Shown: positions 36,382-45,744 of the stretch, piece by piece
Layout of the letters: each line of letters opens with the position of its first letter
How positions within the stretch are numbered: the stretch's first letter is position 1
Source: Gammaproteobacteria bacterium
GTDB lineage: Bacteria > Pseudomonadota > Gammaproteobacteria > Burkholderiales > Burkholderiaceae_C
Assembly (NCBI GenBank): GCA_018815325.1
Contig: JAHIYE010000001.1
Span: 62,001-126,000 of the forward strand
Length of the DNA: 64,000 nucleotides
Direction of reading: 5' to 3'
Position numbers and translations under genes: made by a program
The notes under the pieces: model-generated
The model's database searches: none
What the model was told of the DNA's origin: nothing
Seen by the model: only the letters and a program-made list of their open reading frames with translations

Positions 36382-37556
36382 TTCCCCACGGCTGTTGCAG
36401 ACGGCGTCGCCGCCTCAGGACCCAGCCCCAACCAGGCGCCCTTGATCGCAGCAACGCCCTTCACTGCCACCTGGTCGCCAGCCTTGAGCCCGGACACAAT
36501 GGGCGTGTCAGCCCCGCCGCCCTTGCTCGTGACAACCTGTGTCGCACGAAATCCGGTGGGCGTGCGCACAAACACGTATTCATGACCGGCATGCTGCACC
36601 ACGGCCTGGGCCGGCACGCGCAGCACCGCGGCCGTCTCACCGGCCCGTGTCCCCTGGCCCTGGGTACGCACTTGCACGAACTGGTTGATACGCAGGCAAT
36701 CCTCATCACCTGTCAGTTCTGCGCGCAGCATGATGCTTTGCGTTGCAGCACTGACCTGGTTCGAGATCGCCACCAGCCGGGCCGGCTGTTGGCATCCGTC
36801 AACATCGAGTCGATCGCCCACCCGCAGAGCCGGCGCCAGCTGCGCAGAGACCTGCAAGTCGATAGCCAGCCGCCCGGAGCGGCCCACGCGAACCACCAAA
36901 CTGCCCGCCTCCAGCCGCTGGCCGGGCATCACGCTCTGTTCCAGCACCATGCCCACCACGGGGGCGGTCAGTGTCAGCAAAGGAGATAACGTGGAGGTGG
37001 ACAGCGCCTTGGCCAATGCCGCGTCGTTCACGCCGGCCAGGCGCAAAGCCTGGCGACGCTCACGCGCCGCCAGCGCCGCCATGTCATATTGCGCACGCGA
37101 CTCATTGCGCCGGTGCTCGGACACGATGCCATCGGCAAACATCTGTTCATCGCGCTGCGCCTTGCCCTGCGCCAGCCGGGCCTGCGATTCGGCCATCAGC
37201 CACTCACGCTGCCACTCCACCAACTGGGGGCTCATGATGCTCGCGACCGGCTGACCTGCCCGCACGGACTGCATGGGCGTCACCAGCACGCTCTGCACCA
37301 CGCCTGCCACCGGCATGCTCACCACTTCACTGTGCTGTGCCGGCAAAACCACCGTGCCTTGCAAAAAAACAATGCCAGCGCCCACACCCTGCGCCTGCAC
37401 CGCGCTTGTCGTGACCCCCGCACCCGCGTCGAGATTTTTGTTCCACGCAATGTCATCCGCCGATGTGGCGGCAATACACGCACCTGCCAGGCCGGTCAGC
37501 AGGAACAGAGGGACAAGTCCGCGTGGCTTCAAGGGGAAATGGAATAGAGGAAACAT
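36378..37556 (-). CDS. RND periplasmic adaptor (system 1, CusB/CzcB-like)
   Basis: A 392-residue membrane-fusion protein with an N-terminal hydrophobic segment. Lipoyl-like halves surround a helical hairpin (QREWLMAESQARLAQGKAQR), then a beta-barrel and a C-terminal domain. It contains VVSMPVAGVVQSVLVTPMQSV, characteristic of metal adaptors. No His-rich N-terminal metal domain is seen. It is the first gene of the operon and is preceded by a 342-bp gap holding a candidate response-regulator site. Confidence 0.88.
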   Translation of the reverse strand: MFPLFHFPLKPRGLVPLFLLTGLAGACIAATSADDIAWNKNLDAGAGVTTSAVQAQGVGAGIVFLQGTVVLPAQHSEVVSMPVAGVVQSVLVTPMQSVRAGQPVASIMSPQLVEWQREWLMAESQARLAQGKAQRDEQMFADGIVSEHRRNESRAQYDMAALAARERRQALRLAGVNDAALAKALSTSTLSPLLTLTAPVVGMVLEQSVMPGQRLEAGSLVVRVGRSGRLAIDLQVSAQLAPALRVGDRLDVDGCQQPARLVAISNQVSAATQSIMLRAELTGDEDCLRINQFVQVRTQGQGTRAGETAAVLRVPAQAVVQHAGHEYVFVRTPTGFRATQVVTSKGGGADTPIVSGLKAGDQVAVKGVAAIKGAWLGLGPEAATPSATAVGK

Positions 37557-37898
37557 AGCAATACAGAAGTGGTGTCAGGCACATCGTGCCAAAGATAAAC
37601 TTCACTCTACCGTAACGACCTGGATGTTTGATTAAACTTTTCTTAACAAACGCCTCAAAGCATCCTGTCCGGCGTCCACCGCAAGCCGAAGGACACCAGC
37701 GCACGGCCCCGTTGCCATGGAACTGCTGCTCCACGGTGGCACCAACCTGAACCAGACTGGGAATGATTGCAAAACGCATTCGCGTTTGTCGCGCGGGCAC
37801 ACCCGGTCACCACCAAAGGGCTTTGCTATCGGAGCCCAGCGCGACCTATGCGTCCAGGCTAAAGAGCAGACGCAACGGGCGAGAAATCCGGAAAACTT
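37557..37898. other. 342-bp intergenic control region between adaptor and sensor kinase
   Basis: No gene is credible here; the small frames lack ribosome-binding sites and codon bias. It is AT-richer near 37600-37650 and carries the TTAA-N7-TTAA motif described separately. It holds the presumed promoter of the system 1 RND operon on the minus strand and the end of the kinase mRNA. Confidence 0.6.
37632..37648 (-). promoter_or_regulatory. candidate response-regulator box upstream of RND system 1
   Basis: TTAAAC at 37632 and TTAACA at 37643 form TTAA-N7-TTAA (11-bp repeat period), the spacing used by PmrA/QseB/PhoB-type regulators. It is about 80-90 bp upstream of the adaptor start. The regulator encoded at 39337 belongs to this family, so direct control is plausible but inferred. 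Confidence 0.45.
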
Positions 37899-39344
37899 TC
37901 ATGCGGCAACGTCAGGTTCAGCCCCCGCCGCCAAAGCGTGTGGAGCGGGCGCGGTGCGAAAGGTCAGGCTGGCACGCAGCCCCAGGCCTTGCACTGGCTG
38001 ACCCAGTTTAAAACCGGCATGCATCACGTCAGCAAACCGGGACACGATGGCCAACCCCAGTCCGGCCCCCTCGCCCAGCCGGGTCTGTGCTGCACCGCGT
38101 GCGCCGCGTTGCATCAGATGCTGTTGCTCTTCGGGCGTCAAACCCGGCCCGTTGTCGACCACCGACAAGGTCACAGCACCCTGCTCTTGCAGGAGTACCA
38201 CCGTGACGGTGCTGGCCCGTCCTGCGGGCGCCCGGCCATAGCGCAAGGCGTTGTCGATCAGATTCCCGAGCACCCCCTCAACCAAAGCCGCATTGCCTTG
38301 CACGCGCACCGCTTGCTCGATGCCCTGCACGCCCAGATCAACGCCCGCCGCATCCGCACGGCCAAGGTAGCGCAGCACGGTATCCCGCACGATCTCATCG
38401 AGCGCGATGGTCTCCGTCACCAGGCCCACCTCCGCCTCCTCCACCAGCGCCAAAGAGAGCAACTGCTCCACCAGCCGACTGGCCCGAGCCTCGCTGGCAC
38501 CGATACGCCGCAGTTGCTCGCGCCAGACCGCAGGATCCTGTTGCGCCAGCCCATATTCAGTCAATGCGCGAATGCCTGCCAGCGGTGTGCGCAACTCATG
38601 CGCGACATTGCCTGAAAACTCCCGCTGGGCCCGCATGCTCTGCCGCACACGGTCCAGCAGGGCATTGATGGCCATGCCGAGCTTTTCCACATCACTGGAG
38701 GTGGCCGTGACCGTGACAGGCGTGAGATCGAGCGCATCGCGCTGGTTCACCGACTGCTGCAGCTGGCTAAAAGGCCACAGATCCCTGCCAATCACCCTTC
38801 TCAGCCACCAGGCCAGCAGCGCCAGCAACAGCAACTGGGGCACCACGGAATACAGCAGCACCAGATGCAGCAGCTCTTCGCGGCTACCGGTCGTCAATGC
38901 CACCACCACATCGAAAACTGCAGGTTCGGTGCGCCGCAACGCCACACTGCGCAGCTCCCGGCCCTGGTAGCTGATGTCGGAAAACCGCGTCATGGAATTG
39001 CCCAGCGGTCTGGGCGCATTCAAACCGGGATGGCCGGCGATGACTGAGCCATCCTCGCGGAAGATCGCAAAAAACACCCGCTCGCTCTGGTCAAACAGCA
39101 GCGTGCTCATTTCGCCGGATGACAGCTCCAGTGCCAGCCCGCCTGGATGGGACTTGACCTTGGACGCGATCGCATAGGCATCGTCCAGCAGCGCACGGTC
39201 CAGTGCTTTTTCGGCGAAGAAGGAGGCAACCCCCACGGTCACCGCCGTCCCCAGCAACCAGGTCAGCGCCAGCGGCACCATCACGTGCTGCACCAACCGC
39301 GCCCGCAAGGAGGGCCGGCGGGAATCTTCAGGTGCGTCAGTCAT
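37899..39344 (-). CDS. two-component sensor histidine kinase (TctE/QseC-like)
   Basis: A 481-residue inner-membrane kinase. A cytoplasmic stub and TM1 (VMVPLALTWLLGTAVTVGVA) lead to a periplasmic region of about 130 residues like the TctE N-terminal domain, a second TM (LLYSVVPQLLLLALLAWWL), HAMP-like linker, the dimerisation helix with phosphoacceptor His in NVAHELRTPLAG, then the ATPase domain with N box NLIDNALRYG and G boxes VVDNGPGL and GEGAGLGLAIV. ATG 39344 overlaps the regulator stop by 8 bp. It probably controls the flanking efflux operons; the signal is unknown. Confidence 0.9.
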   Translation of the reverse strand: MTDAPEDSRRPSLRARLVQHVMVPLALTWLLGTAVTVGVASFFAEKALDRALLDDAYAIASKVKSHPGGLALELSSGEMSTLLFDQSERVFFAIFREDGSVIAGHPGLNAPRPLGNSMTRFSDISYQGRELRSVALRRTEPAVFDVVVALTTGSREELLHLVLLYSVVPQLLLLALLAWWLRRVIGRDLWPFSQLQQSVNQRDALDLTPVTVTATSSDVEKLGMAINALLDRVRQSMRAQREFSGNVAHELRTPLAGIRALTEYGLAQQDPAVWREQLRRIGASEARASRLVEQLLSLALVEEAEVGLVTETIALDEIVRDTVLRYLGRADAAGVDLGVQGIEQAVRVQGNAALVEGVLGNLIDNALRYGRAPAGRASTVTVVLLQEQGAVTLSVVDNGPGLTPEEQQHLMQRGARGAAQTRLGEGAGLGLAIVSRFADVMHAGFKLGQPVQGLGLRASLTFRTAPAPHALAAGAEPDVAA

Positions 39345-40032
39345 GCCCACCCGGTGCGGCGGACTCCTCCGAACCTGGCTCCAGTATGTAGCCCAGTCCG
39401 CGCAGCGTACGGATATGCGCACCACTGCCCGACAGCTTCTTGCGCAGACGCGAGACGAAGGCCTCCAGCGCATTGCCCGCCAAGGCCTCGTCAAAGCTGG
39501 AGAGCTTGTCTGACAAGGCCTGCTTGCTGACGACACGGCCAGGTGGCGTGATGAGCTCCCACAACACTTCAAACTCGCGCGCCGGCAACTCCAGCGCCGC
39601 TGCCCCCACAGAAAATCGCCTCGTCTTGCGATCCAGTGACAAAGCGCCGACAACCAGCATGTCATCCGTGCCATGCGCCCGGCGCACCAGCGCACGCAAG
39701 CGTGCCTCGACCTCGGCGAGTTCAAACGGTTTGCCCAGGTAATCATCGGCACCCGCATCGAGACCGGCAATGCGCTCTTCCGTGCGGTTGCGCGCGGTAA
39801 GCACCAGCACCGGCGTGCGGTCACCCCGGGCGCGCGCCTCACGCAAGGCTTGCAAGCCGCTGCCATCGGGCAGATTCAGGTCCAGCAGCACGGCATCAAA
39901 GGGCTGCACGCGCCAGAAGTGGACAGCAGCATCCCGGGTCTCGGCCACATCCACCCGATGGCCGGCATCACACAGGCTGCGCAGCATGACATCGCGCAAG
40001 ACGGCATCGTCTTCGACCAGCAGGATTCTCAT
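39337..40032 (-). CDS. OmpR/PhoB-family response regulator (TctD/QseB-like)
   Basis: A 231-residue transcription factor. Receiver domain: VEDD acidic pocket, phospho-Asp in AVLLDLNLPDGSG, conserved Thr in VLVLTARN and Lys in DYLGKPF. The C-terminal winged helix contains FEVLWELITPPGRVVSKQAL and VSRLRKKL...IRTLRGLGY. It is the first gene of the regulator-kinase pair and divergent from the second RND operon. GTCAGTC direct repeats lie in the divergent gap. It probably activates one or both metal efflux systems. Confidence 0.93.
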   Translation of the reverse strand: MRILLVEDDAVLRDVMLRSLCDAGHRVDVAETRDAAVHFWRVQPFDAVLLDLNLPDGSGLQALREARARGDRTPVLVLTARNRTEERIAGLDAGADDYLGKPFELAEVEARLRALVRRAHGTDDMLVVGALSLDRKTRRFSVGAAALELPAREFEVLWELITPPGRVVSKQALSDKLSSFDEALAGNALEAFVSRLRKKLSGSGAHIRTLRGLGYILEPGSEESAAPGGHD

Positions 40033-40083
40033 GTGATCTGTCCTGAGCGGGAGTGTGATCTACGCATTTTTACCAATAGAAAA

Positions 40084-40113
40084 GTCAGTCGGCGGTCAGT
40101 CAGCGCTGCTGAC
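40084..40113 (+). promoter_or_regulatory. GTCAGTC direct repeats and palindrome in the divergent RR/RND-2 control region
   Basis: GTCAGTC occurs at 40084-40090 and 40095-40101, exactly 11 bp apart, the register used by OmpR-type dimers. It overlaps the inverted repeat GTCAGC-GCT-GCTGAC (40099-40113) that lies 9 bp before the outer membrane factor start. The element lies between divergent genes and could serve either. Confidence 0.5.
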
Positions 40114-40122
40114 AATCTGGCC

Positions 40123-41397
40123 ATGAGCATACGACAGTTCCTATTCATTTCAAGTCTTGTGCTGACCCTGCAGGCACAGGCGCAGACCCCCGGAAAAACC
40201 ACGGTATCGCTGAATCAGGCCCTGCAGGCAGCCCGCAGCAACCTCGATGTGACACTGGCCAGTCATAACCTGAGTGCTGCCAGGGCCGACGAGCTCAGTG
40301 CCAACCGCTCGCCTTTTCCCAGCCTGACCGCCAAGCTAGGTGCCATGGACCTGCAAAACGGCATCGGCGGCGGCAGTCTCCTGAGCGAAAAACGCGTGGA
40401 CAAATCCATCGGCCTGGACTGGACCTGGGAGCGGGGCAACAAGCGCGAATTGCGAACCCTGAGCGCCCGGCGTAATGCGGATGCAGCCCAGGCCGACCTG
40501 GAAGAAGTCCGCACACAACAACTGCTCGCCAGCTACGCCGGATTTTTCGACCTGCTGACCGCACAGGAAAAGCTGCAACAAATCACACTGATCGAGCGCA
40601 GCGCCGCCGAACTGGCCGTCTCGGCACAGAAACGGGTCCGTGCAGGTGACCTGGCCGCGCAGGACCTCGCGCGCACCGAAATCGAGGCGCAGCGTGCTCA
40701 CTCAGACGTCCAGATGGCCGAGCTGGACCGCCAGCGCGCGGCACTGGTACTGCGGCAATTGACAGGTCTGTCCACACCTCCCGCGCAGCTGAATGCGCAG
40801 CCCGACTGGCCTGCGCTGAGCCTGCACCCCACATTGCCCGTGGACCTGAACGCCCTCGTCAATGAGCGCCCCGATGTGCGTGCATCCCAGGCGCGCATGC
40901 TGGCCGCGCAGGCCGCCCTCGACAACAGTGCCGCGCAAAAGCATTCCGACATCACCTGGGGAGCGTCCTATGACCACTATCCGGGCACATCTACCGCACT
41001 CGTCGAGCTTCGCATGCAGATGCCGCTGCAATGGGGTTACGCCTACCAGGGCGAAATTGCGCGGGCCTCGGCCCAACTCGCGCAGGCACAGGACGCGCTG
41101 GAGAAAACCCGACGCATGGCCACACTGGAGCTGCAGCGTCTGGAGTACGAAGCGCTCAGCACGGCCCAGCGGGCCCAAAGCTACGAAGCTGACATCCTGC
41201 CGCGCGCGCGCAAGGTGGCCGAAGGCGCCGAGTTGGCCTACCGCAAGGGCGCACTGCCGCTGACCGATCTGCTGGACGCCCGGCGCACCCTGCGTGCCAC
41301 CCTGCTCGATGCCTTGAGCGCACGCAATGATCACGCCAAGGCCATTGGCGCCTTGCAGCTACGCACCCAGCCGGGTGTGTTCGCATTTTCCAACTGA
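40123..41397 (+). CDS. TolC-family outer membrane factor of the second RND system (CzcC-like)
   Basis: A 424-residue outer-membrane efflux protein. A signal peptide ends near LQAQAQTPG; the mature protein shows two long helical regions including ELDRQRAALVLRQLTGL and LARTEIEAQRAHSDVQ. The start at 40123 gives the signal peptide; the 450-base in-frame extension overlaps the response-regulator gene and has no coding character. It is the first gene of a plus-strand operon OMF-adaptor-pump. Confidence 0.88.
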   Translation: MSIRQFLFISSLVLTLQAQAQTPGKTTVSLNQALQAARSNLDVTLASHNLSAARADELSANRSPFPSLTAKLGAMDLQNGIGGGSLLSEKRVDKSIGLDWTWERGNKRELRTLSARRNADAAQADLEEVRTQQLLASYAGFFDLLTAQEKLQQITLIERSAAELAVSAQKRVRAGDLAAQDLARTEIEAQRAHSDVQMAELDRQRAALVLRQLTGLSTPPAQLNAQPDWPALSLHPTLPVDLNALVNERPDVRASQARMLAAQAALDNSAAQKHSDITWGASYDHYPGTSTALVELRMQMPLQWGYAYQGEIARASAQLAQAQDALEKTRRMATLELQRLEYEALSTAQRAQSYEADILPRARKVAEGAELAYRKGALPLTDLLDARRTLRATLLDALSARNDHAKAIGALQLRTQPGVFAFSN

Positions 41398-41417
41398 CTT
41401 CAACCGGTACGAGATTC

Positions 41418-42614
41418 ATGGTCACCCGCTACCTCACCCTGTTCGCCTTGTCCGCCCTCGCACTCACTGCCTGCAATGAGGCACCCGCGCCCAAACCCGA
41501 GATGAGTGCACCCATCGTGCAAGGCAACCAGCTGCGCTTTCCCGCTGGGCACCCACAACTTGCGCTGCTCACACTCAGTACAGCCGAGCCCGCTCATTCC
41601 GTCGCTATCGATTTGCCTGCCAAACTGGTCTGGAATGAAGAGCGCACCCAGCGCATCTACCCGCCTTTTGCTGGCCGTGTCATGAGTATCAAGGCCGATG
41701 TGGGACAGGCCGTGGTACCAGGCACCTTATTGGCACTGCTGGCATCGCCCGATTTTGGCCAGGCTCAAAGTGAGACGGCCAAGGCCCATGTGGACATGCA
41801 GTTGACACAAAAAGCCCTGCACCGCCAGCGCGAACTGTTTGAGGCCGGCATCGTCGCGCGCAAGGACCTGGAACAATCCGAGGCCGATGCCTTGCGCGCG
41901 CAGGCCGAAACCCTGCGTGCCGAAGCCCGTACGCGACTCTACGGCAGTGGCACAGGCGTCAATCAGCAGCTGGCCCTGAGTGCCGGCATCCGTGGCAGGG
42001 TGGTGGAGCGCAACGTGAATCCAGGCCAGGAACTTCGGCCCGAGCAGTCAGGTCCAGGCGTACCCGCACTTTTCGTCGTCACCGATCCCACTTCACTGTG
42101 GCTACAGATTGATGCCCGGGAGGCCGATGCAGGCATCGTGCAGCCAGGCGCCCGATTCGACCTGTCCGTTCCCGCACTGCCAGCGCAGACGTTTGAAGGC
42201 CGCGTTGTCGCCGCATCGGACTTTATTGATCCACAAACCCGCACGATCAAGATTCGGGGCCTGGTGGTCAATACCGACCGTCGCCTCAAAGCAGAAATGC
42301 TGGCCAGTGCCCGCTTCGAACGCAACTTCGGTTCTGACTCTGTGATGGTTCCCGCCTCGGCTGTTTTACTGCGAGGGTCCAAACACCAGGTCTTTGTTCA
42401 AACCAGGCCCGGTGAATTTGAGCCACGCGAGGTGGAATTGAATTACGAAGGCAGCAATGTCATCATCCTCTCCAGCGGTCTCAAAGCCGGTGAACAGGTG
42501 GTCAGCGAGAACACCCTGTTGCTGGCGCGCATGCTGAGTATGGCCAGCCAGGCCACACAAGCGCCCACCCAGCGCCCCGCCGCTGGCAATGAAGCGAAAG
42601 CAGCACAGAAATGA
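41418..42614 (+). CDS. RND periplasmic adaptor lipoprotein (system 2, CzcB-like)
   Basis: A 398-residue membrane-fusion protein with a lipoprotein signal (lipobox LALTAC), so it is anchored by lipid rather than by a transmembrane helix. The lipoyl domain PPFAGRVMSIKADVGQAVV and a helical hairpin (QKALHRQRELFEAGIVARKD) match CzcB-type adaptors. The start follows the OMF stop by 20 bp and the end overlaps the pump start by 4 bp. Confidence 0.9.
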   Translation: MVTRYLTLFALSALALTACNEAPAPKPEMSAPIVQGNQLRFPAGHPQLALLTLSTAEPAHSVAIDLPAKLVWNEERTQRIYPPFAGRVMSIKADVGQAVVPGTLLALLASPDFGQAQSETAKAHVDMQLTQKALHRQRELFEAGIVARKDLEQSEADALRAQAETLRAEARTRLYGSGTGVNQQLALSAGIRGRVVERNVNPGQELRPEQSGPGVPALFVVTDPTSLWLQIDAREADAGIVQPGARFDLSVPALPAQTFEGRVVAASDFIDPQTRTIKIRGLVVNTDRRLKAEMLASARFERNFGSDSVMVPASAVLLRGSKHQVFVQTRPGEFEPREVELNYEGSNVIILSSGLKAGEQVVSENTLLLARMLSMASQATQAPTQRPAAGNEAKAAQK

Positions 42615-45600
42615 GACGCCTCATCCATTACGCGCTGCACCAGCCATTGTTCATTGTCCTGGGAACGCTGCTGTTCGTGATGTCAGGCGTCATCGCCTTC
42701 AAGAACCTCTCGGTCGAAGCCTTTCCCGACGTGACCGACACCCAGGTCACCGTGATTGCCTTGTTTCCCGGCAGGGCTGCTGAAGAGGTGGAAAAGCAGG
42801 TCACGCTACCGATCGAGGTGGCCTTGTCCGGGCTGCCCAACTCGATCCGGGTGTTTTCCCATACCCAGTTCGGCCTGTCCTTTACCGTCATCACCTATGA
42901 CGACAATGCCAATGTGCTGCAGGTCCGCCAGCAAGTCAATGAACGCTTGCGCAGCGTCGACCTGCCCCCGGGCGTCGAAGCCAATATCGCACCCAATGCC
43001 ACGCCCGTGGGTGAGGTCATGCGCTATCGCGTTCGCGGAGACGGACGCTCAACCACCGAGCTGCGCACGATCGAGGACTGGGTTGTCGAGCGCGCACTAC
43101 GACAGGTGCCCGGCGTGGCCGACGTGGTGGCCATGGGGGGCTTCATCAAGCAGTACGAGGTACAGCCCGACCTGGACAAACTGCGCGCCTACAAACTGTC
43201 GTTCCAGAGTCTGCTGGACGCGCTGGGTCGAGGTAACTCCAATGCGGGCGGCAGCTATGTGTCGCAAGGGGTCCAGCAGTATGCGATTCGCGGCATCGGC
43301 CTGCTGCGCTCGGCCGATGACATCGGCAACATTGTTGTGGCCGCACGCAACACGACACCCATCCTGATCCGCGACATCGCCAAAGTCACCGTCGGTGCCG
43401 TGCCCCGCCTGGGCACGGTTGGCCAGGATCTCGATGACGACATCGTCACGGGCATCGTTGTCATGCGCAAAGGCGAGAACCCCAGCATCGTCCTCAAGGG
43501 CGTGAAGGAGCGGATTGCCCAACTCAACGCACGAGGCCTGCCGCCGGGTGTTCAGATTGTTCCCTTTTACGACCGGACCTGGCTGATGGGCAAGACCCTG
43601 TCCACCGTGTTCAAGAACCTCGTCGAGGGCGCTCTGCTGGTCTCGCTCGTGCTCTACATTTTTCTGTCCAACCTGCGCGCCAGTCTGGTCGTGGTGGTGG
43701 TAATCCCCCTGTCCCTGCTCGGCACCTTCCTGGGCTTGAAGATCATGGGCGTGCCGGCCAACCTGCTGTCGCTCGGTGCGCTGGATTTCGGCATCATTGT
43801 GGACGGTGCGGTCATCGTGATTGAAAACATCATGCATCGGCTGGAAAAAGAGCCGGAAAACATGTCTGAAAGCGAGCGAAGGCACACGATCATCGAAGCA
43901 GCCACCGAGGTGGGCCGTCCCACGCTGTTCTCGATGCTCATCATCATTGCTGCGCATATCCCGATATTTGCCTTGCAACGGCATGAAGGCCGGATTTTCC
44001 AGCCCATGGCGTTGTCGGTCACCACGGCACTGGTTGCGTCGCTGATTTTCTCGCTCACGCTGGTGCCCCTGCTGGCCTACTGGATGCTGCGCAGGAAGCT
44101 GCCACACGGTGACAACCGTGTGGTGTCATGGGCCAAACGCATGTACGAACCCGTGCTGGACTGGGCATTGCTGCACACACGCAAGATCATCATCATGGCG
44201 CTGGTCACGTTTGGCCTGTCCATCCTGGTCGCCTCCCGACTGGGCTCGGAATTCCTGCCTGAACTCAACGAAGGCACTATCTGGGTCAATCTGCGACTGC
44301 CCTCCAGCGTGTCCAACGATGAGGCAGCCCGCATTCTGCGCAATGCGCGTCAAGCCCTGCTGACGGTCCCGGAGGTCCGCACCGCCGTGTCCAAGGCCGG
44401 TCAGCCTGAAGACGGTACGGACCCCAAAACCATCAGCATGGCCGAGGTGTTTGTGGACATCAAGCATCAGGAAGAATGGCGCAAGGGCCTGACCCGTGAC
44501 CAGTTGATTGAACAGATGGACAAAGCCGTTTCGGCCATCCCCGGCCTCGTGCCCAGTTTCTCGCAACCCATACGCGACAACGTGCTCGAATCGATTTCAC
44601 AGATCGACGGCCAGATTGTGATCAAGATCACCGGCGATGATCTGGATACCTTGCGACTTACGGCAGAAGCTATCGAAAGGGAGATCCGTCAGGTTCAGGG
44701 GGTGTACCGTGCTGAAATCGACCGACTGGGTGAGTTGCCGCAACTTGTGATCGACATTGATCGCAGTCGCGCAGCCCGCTATGGATTGAACGTGGGTGAC
44801 ATACAGGACGTCATCGAGGCGGCGCTCGCGGGCAAAGCCGCAACCAGTCTGTGGGAAGGCGAACGCAAGTTTGCCGTGGCCGTGCGTTTACCGCCTGACC
44901 GGCGTGCAATTGCCAGTCTGCCCGGCACGCTGATCGCAACTCCTGACGGGGGTTATACCGCCCTCTCCAATGTGGCGGATATCCGGGAAACCAGTGGCGC
45001 CATGAACATCGCCCGCGAAGCCGGGCGGCGCACCATGGCCATTGGCATCTTCATCAAGGACCGTGACATGGGTTCGGTCGTGAAAGACATGCAAAACCGC
45101 GTTGCCCGCAATATCAAGGTCCCCGATAACTACGAAATCAAGTGGTCCGGTGAATTTGAAAACCAGGAACGTGCCATGGCACGTCTCGCGGTGGTCGTGC
45201 CCATCTCGCTGTTACTGATCTTCGTGCTGTTGTTCGATGCCTTCGGCTCCTTCAAGCAGGCCGGCCTGATCCTGTTGAACGTGCCGCTCGCCCTCATTGG
45301 TGGTTTTTTCGCGCTATGGATTTTCGCAATCCCCTTGTCGGTTTCGGCGGCCATCGGCTTCATCGCGCTGAGCGGCCAGGCGGTACTCAATGGTGTGGTC
45401 ATGCTGTCGGTCTTTCAGCAGCTGCGCAACGCCGGGCACTCCGTGCTTGACGCGGTGCGTCTGGGCTCGATGCAGCGCCTGCGTACGGTGCTCATGACCG
45501 CCATGCTCGCGGCGCTGGGCTTGTTGCCCATGGCCTTGTCCACCGATATCGGTTCCGAGACGCAGCGGCCACTGGCCATCGTCATCATTGGCGGCCTGTT

Positions 45601-45706
45601 TACCGCCACGCTGCTCACGCTGGTGGTACTGCCGGTTCTCTATGTCGCATGGTTCGGCCCCAAGAACTCTGGCCCAGAGGGTGATCCGGCAGCCGGACCT
45701 GGATAG
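42611..45706 (+). CDS. heavy-metal efflux RND pump, CzcA-type (system 2)
   Basis: A 1,031-residue proton-driven inner-membrane pump. LSVEAFPDVTDTQVTVIALFPG marks the HME subfamily. The TM4 relay LGALDFGIIVDGAVIVIENI contains Asp-Phe-Gly, the second Asp and the Glu, the full CzcA set, so divalent metals (Co, Zn, Cd or Ni) are likely. The periplasmic loop FLPELNEGTIWVNLRLP and the end ALSTDIGSETQRPLAIVIIG are typical. It is translationally coupled to the adaptor. Expression is probably linked to the adjacent two-component system. Confidence 0.93.
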   Translation: MRRLIHYALHQPLFIVLGTLLFVMSGVIAFKNLSVEAFPDVTDTQVTVIALFPGRAAEEVEKQVTLPIEVALSGLPNSIRVFSHTQFGLSFTVITYDDNANVLQVRQQVNERLRSVDLPPGVEANIAPNATPVGEVMRYRVRGDGRSTTELRTIEDWVVERALRQVPGVADVVAMGGFIKQYEVQPDLDKLRAYKLSFQSLLDALGRGNSNAGGSYVSQGVQQYAIRGIGLLRSADDIGNIVVAARNTTPILIRDIAKVTVGAVPRLGTVGQDLDDDIVTGIVVMRKGENPSIVLKGVKERIAQLNARGLPPGVQIVPFYDRTWLMGKTLSTVFKNLVEGALLVSLVLYIFLSNLRASLVVVVVIPLSLLGTFLGLKIMGVPANLLSLGALDFGIIVDGAVIVIENIMHRLEKEPENMSESERRHTIIEAATEVGRPTLFSMLIIIAAHIPIFALQRHEGRIFQPMALSVTTALVASLIFSLTLVPLLAYWMLRRKLPHGDNRVVSWAKRMYEPVLDWALLHTRKIIIMALVTFGLSILVASRLGSEFLPELNEGTIWVNLRLPSSVSNDEAARILRNARQALLTVPEVRTAVSKAGQPEDGTDPKTISMAEVFVDIKHQEEWRKGLTRDQLIEQMDKAVSAIPGLVPSFSQPIRDNVLESISQIDGQIVIKITGDDLDTLRLTAEAIEREIRQVQGVYRAEIDRLGELPQLVIDIDRSRAARYGLNVGDIQDVIEAALAGKAATSLWEGERKFAVAVRLPPDRRAIASLPGTLIATPDGGYTALSNVADIRETSGAMNIAREAGRRTMAIGIFIKDRDMGSVVKDMQNRVARNIKVPDNYEIKWSGEFENQERAMARLAVVVPISLLLIFVLLFDAFGSFKQAGLILLNVPLALIGGFFALWIFAIPLSVSAAIGFIALSGQAVLNGVVMLSVFQQLRNAGHSVLDAVRLGSMQRLRTVLMTAMLAALGLLPMALSTDIGSETQRPLAIVIIGGLFTATLLTLVVLPVLYVAWFGPKNSGPEGDPAAGPG

Positions 45707-45744
45707 ACGCGGGAGAAAATCCGGCGTCATCCAGCAGGATCGCG

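Noticed and set aside
34198-36585. 795-residue open frame opposite the system 1 RND pump
   Set aside because: Antisense composition, no motif, and it crosses the pump-adaptor junction.
39345-39866. 174-residue N-terminal extension of the sensor kinase
   Set aside because: The extension overlaps the response-regulator gene in another frame and is Cys/Arg/Ser-rich. ATG 39344 gives a normal kinase.
45706-45728. Small hairpin between the system 2 pump and chemoreceptor genes
   Set aside because: The stem is short with a mismatch and there is no U-run on either strand, so it is not called a terminator.
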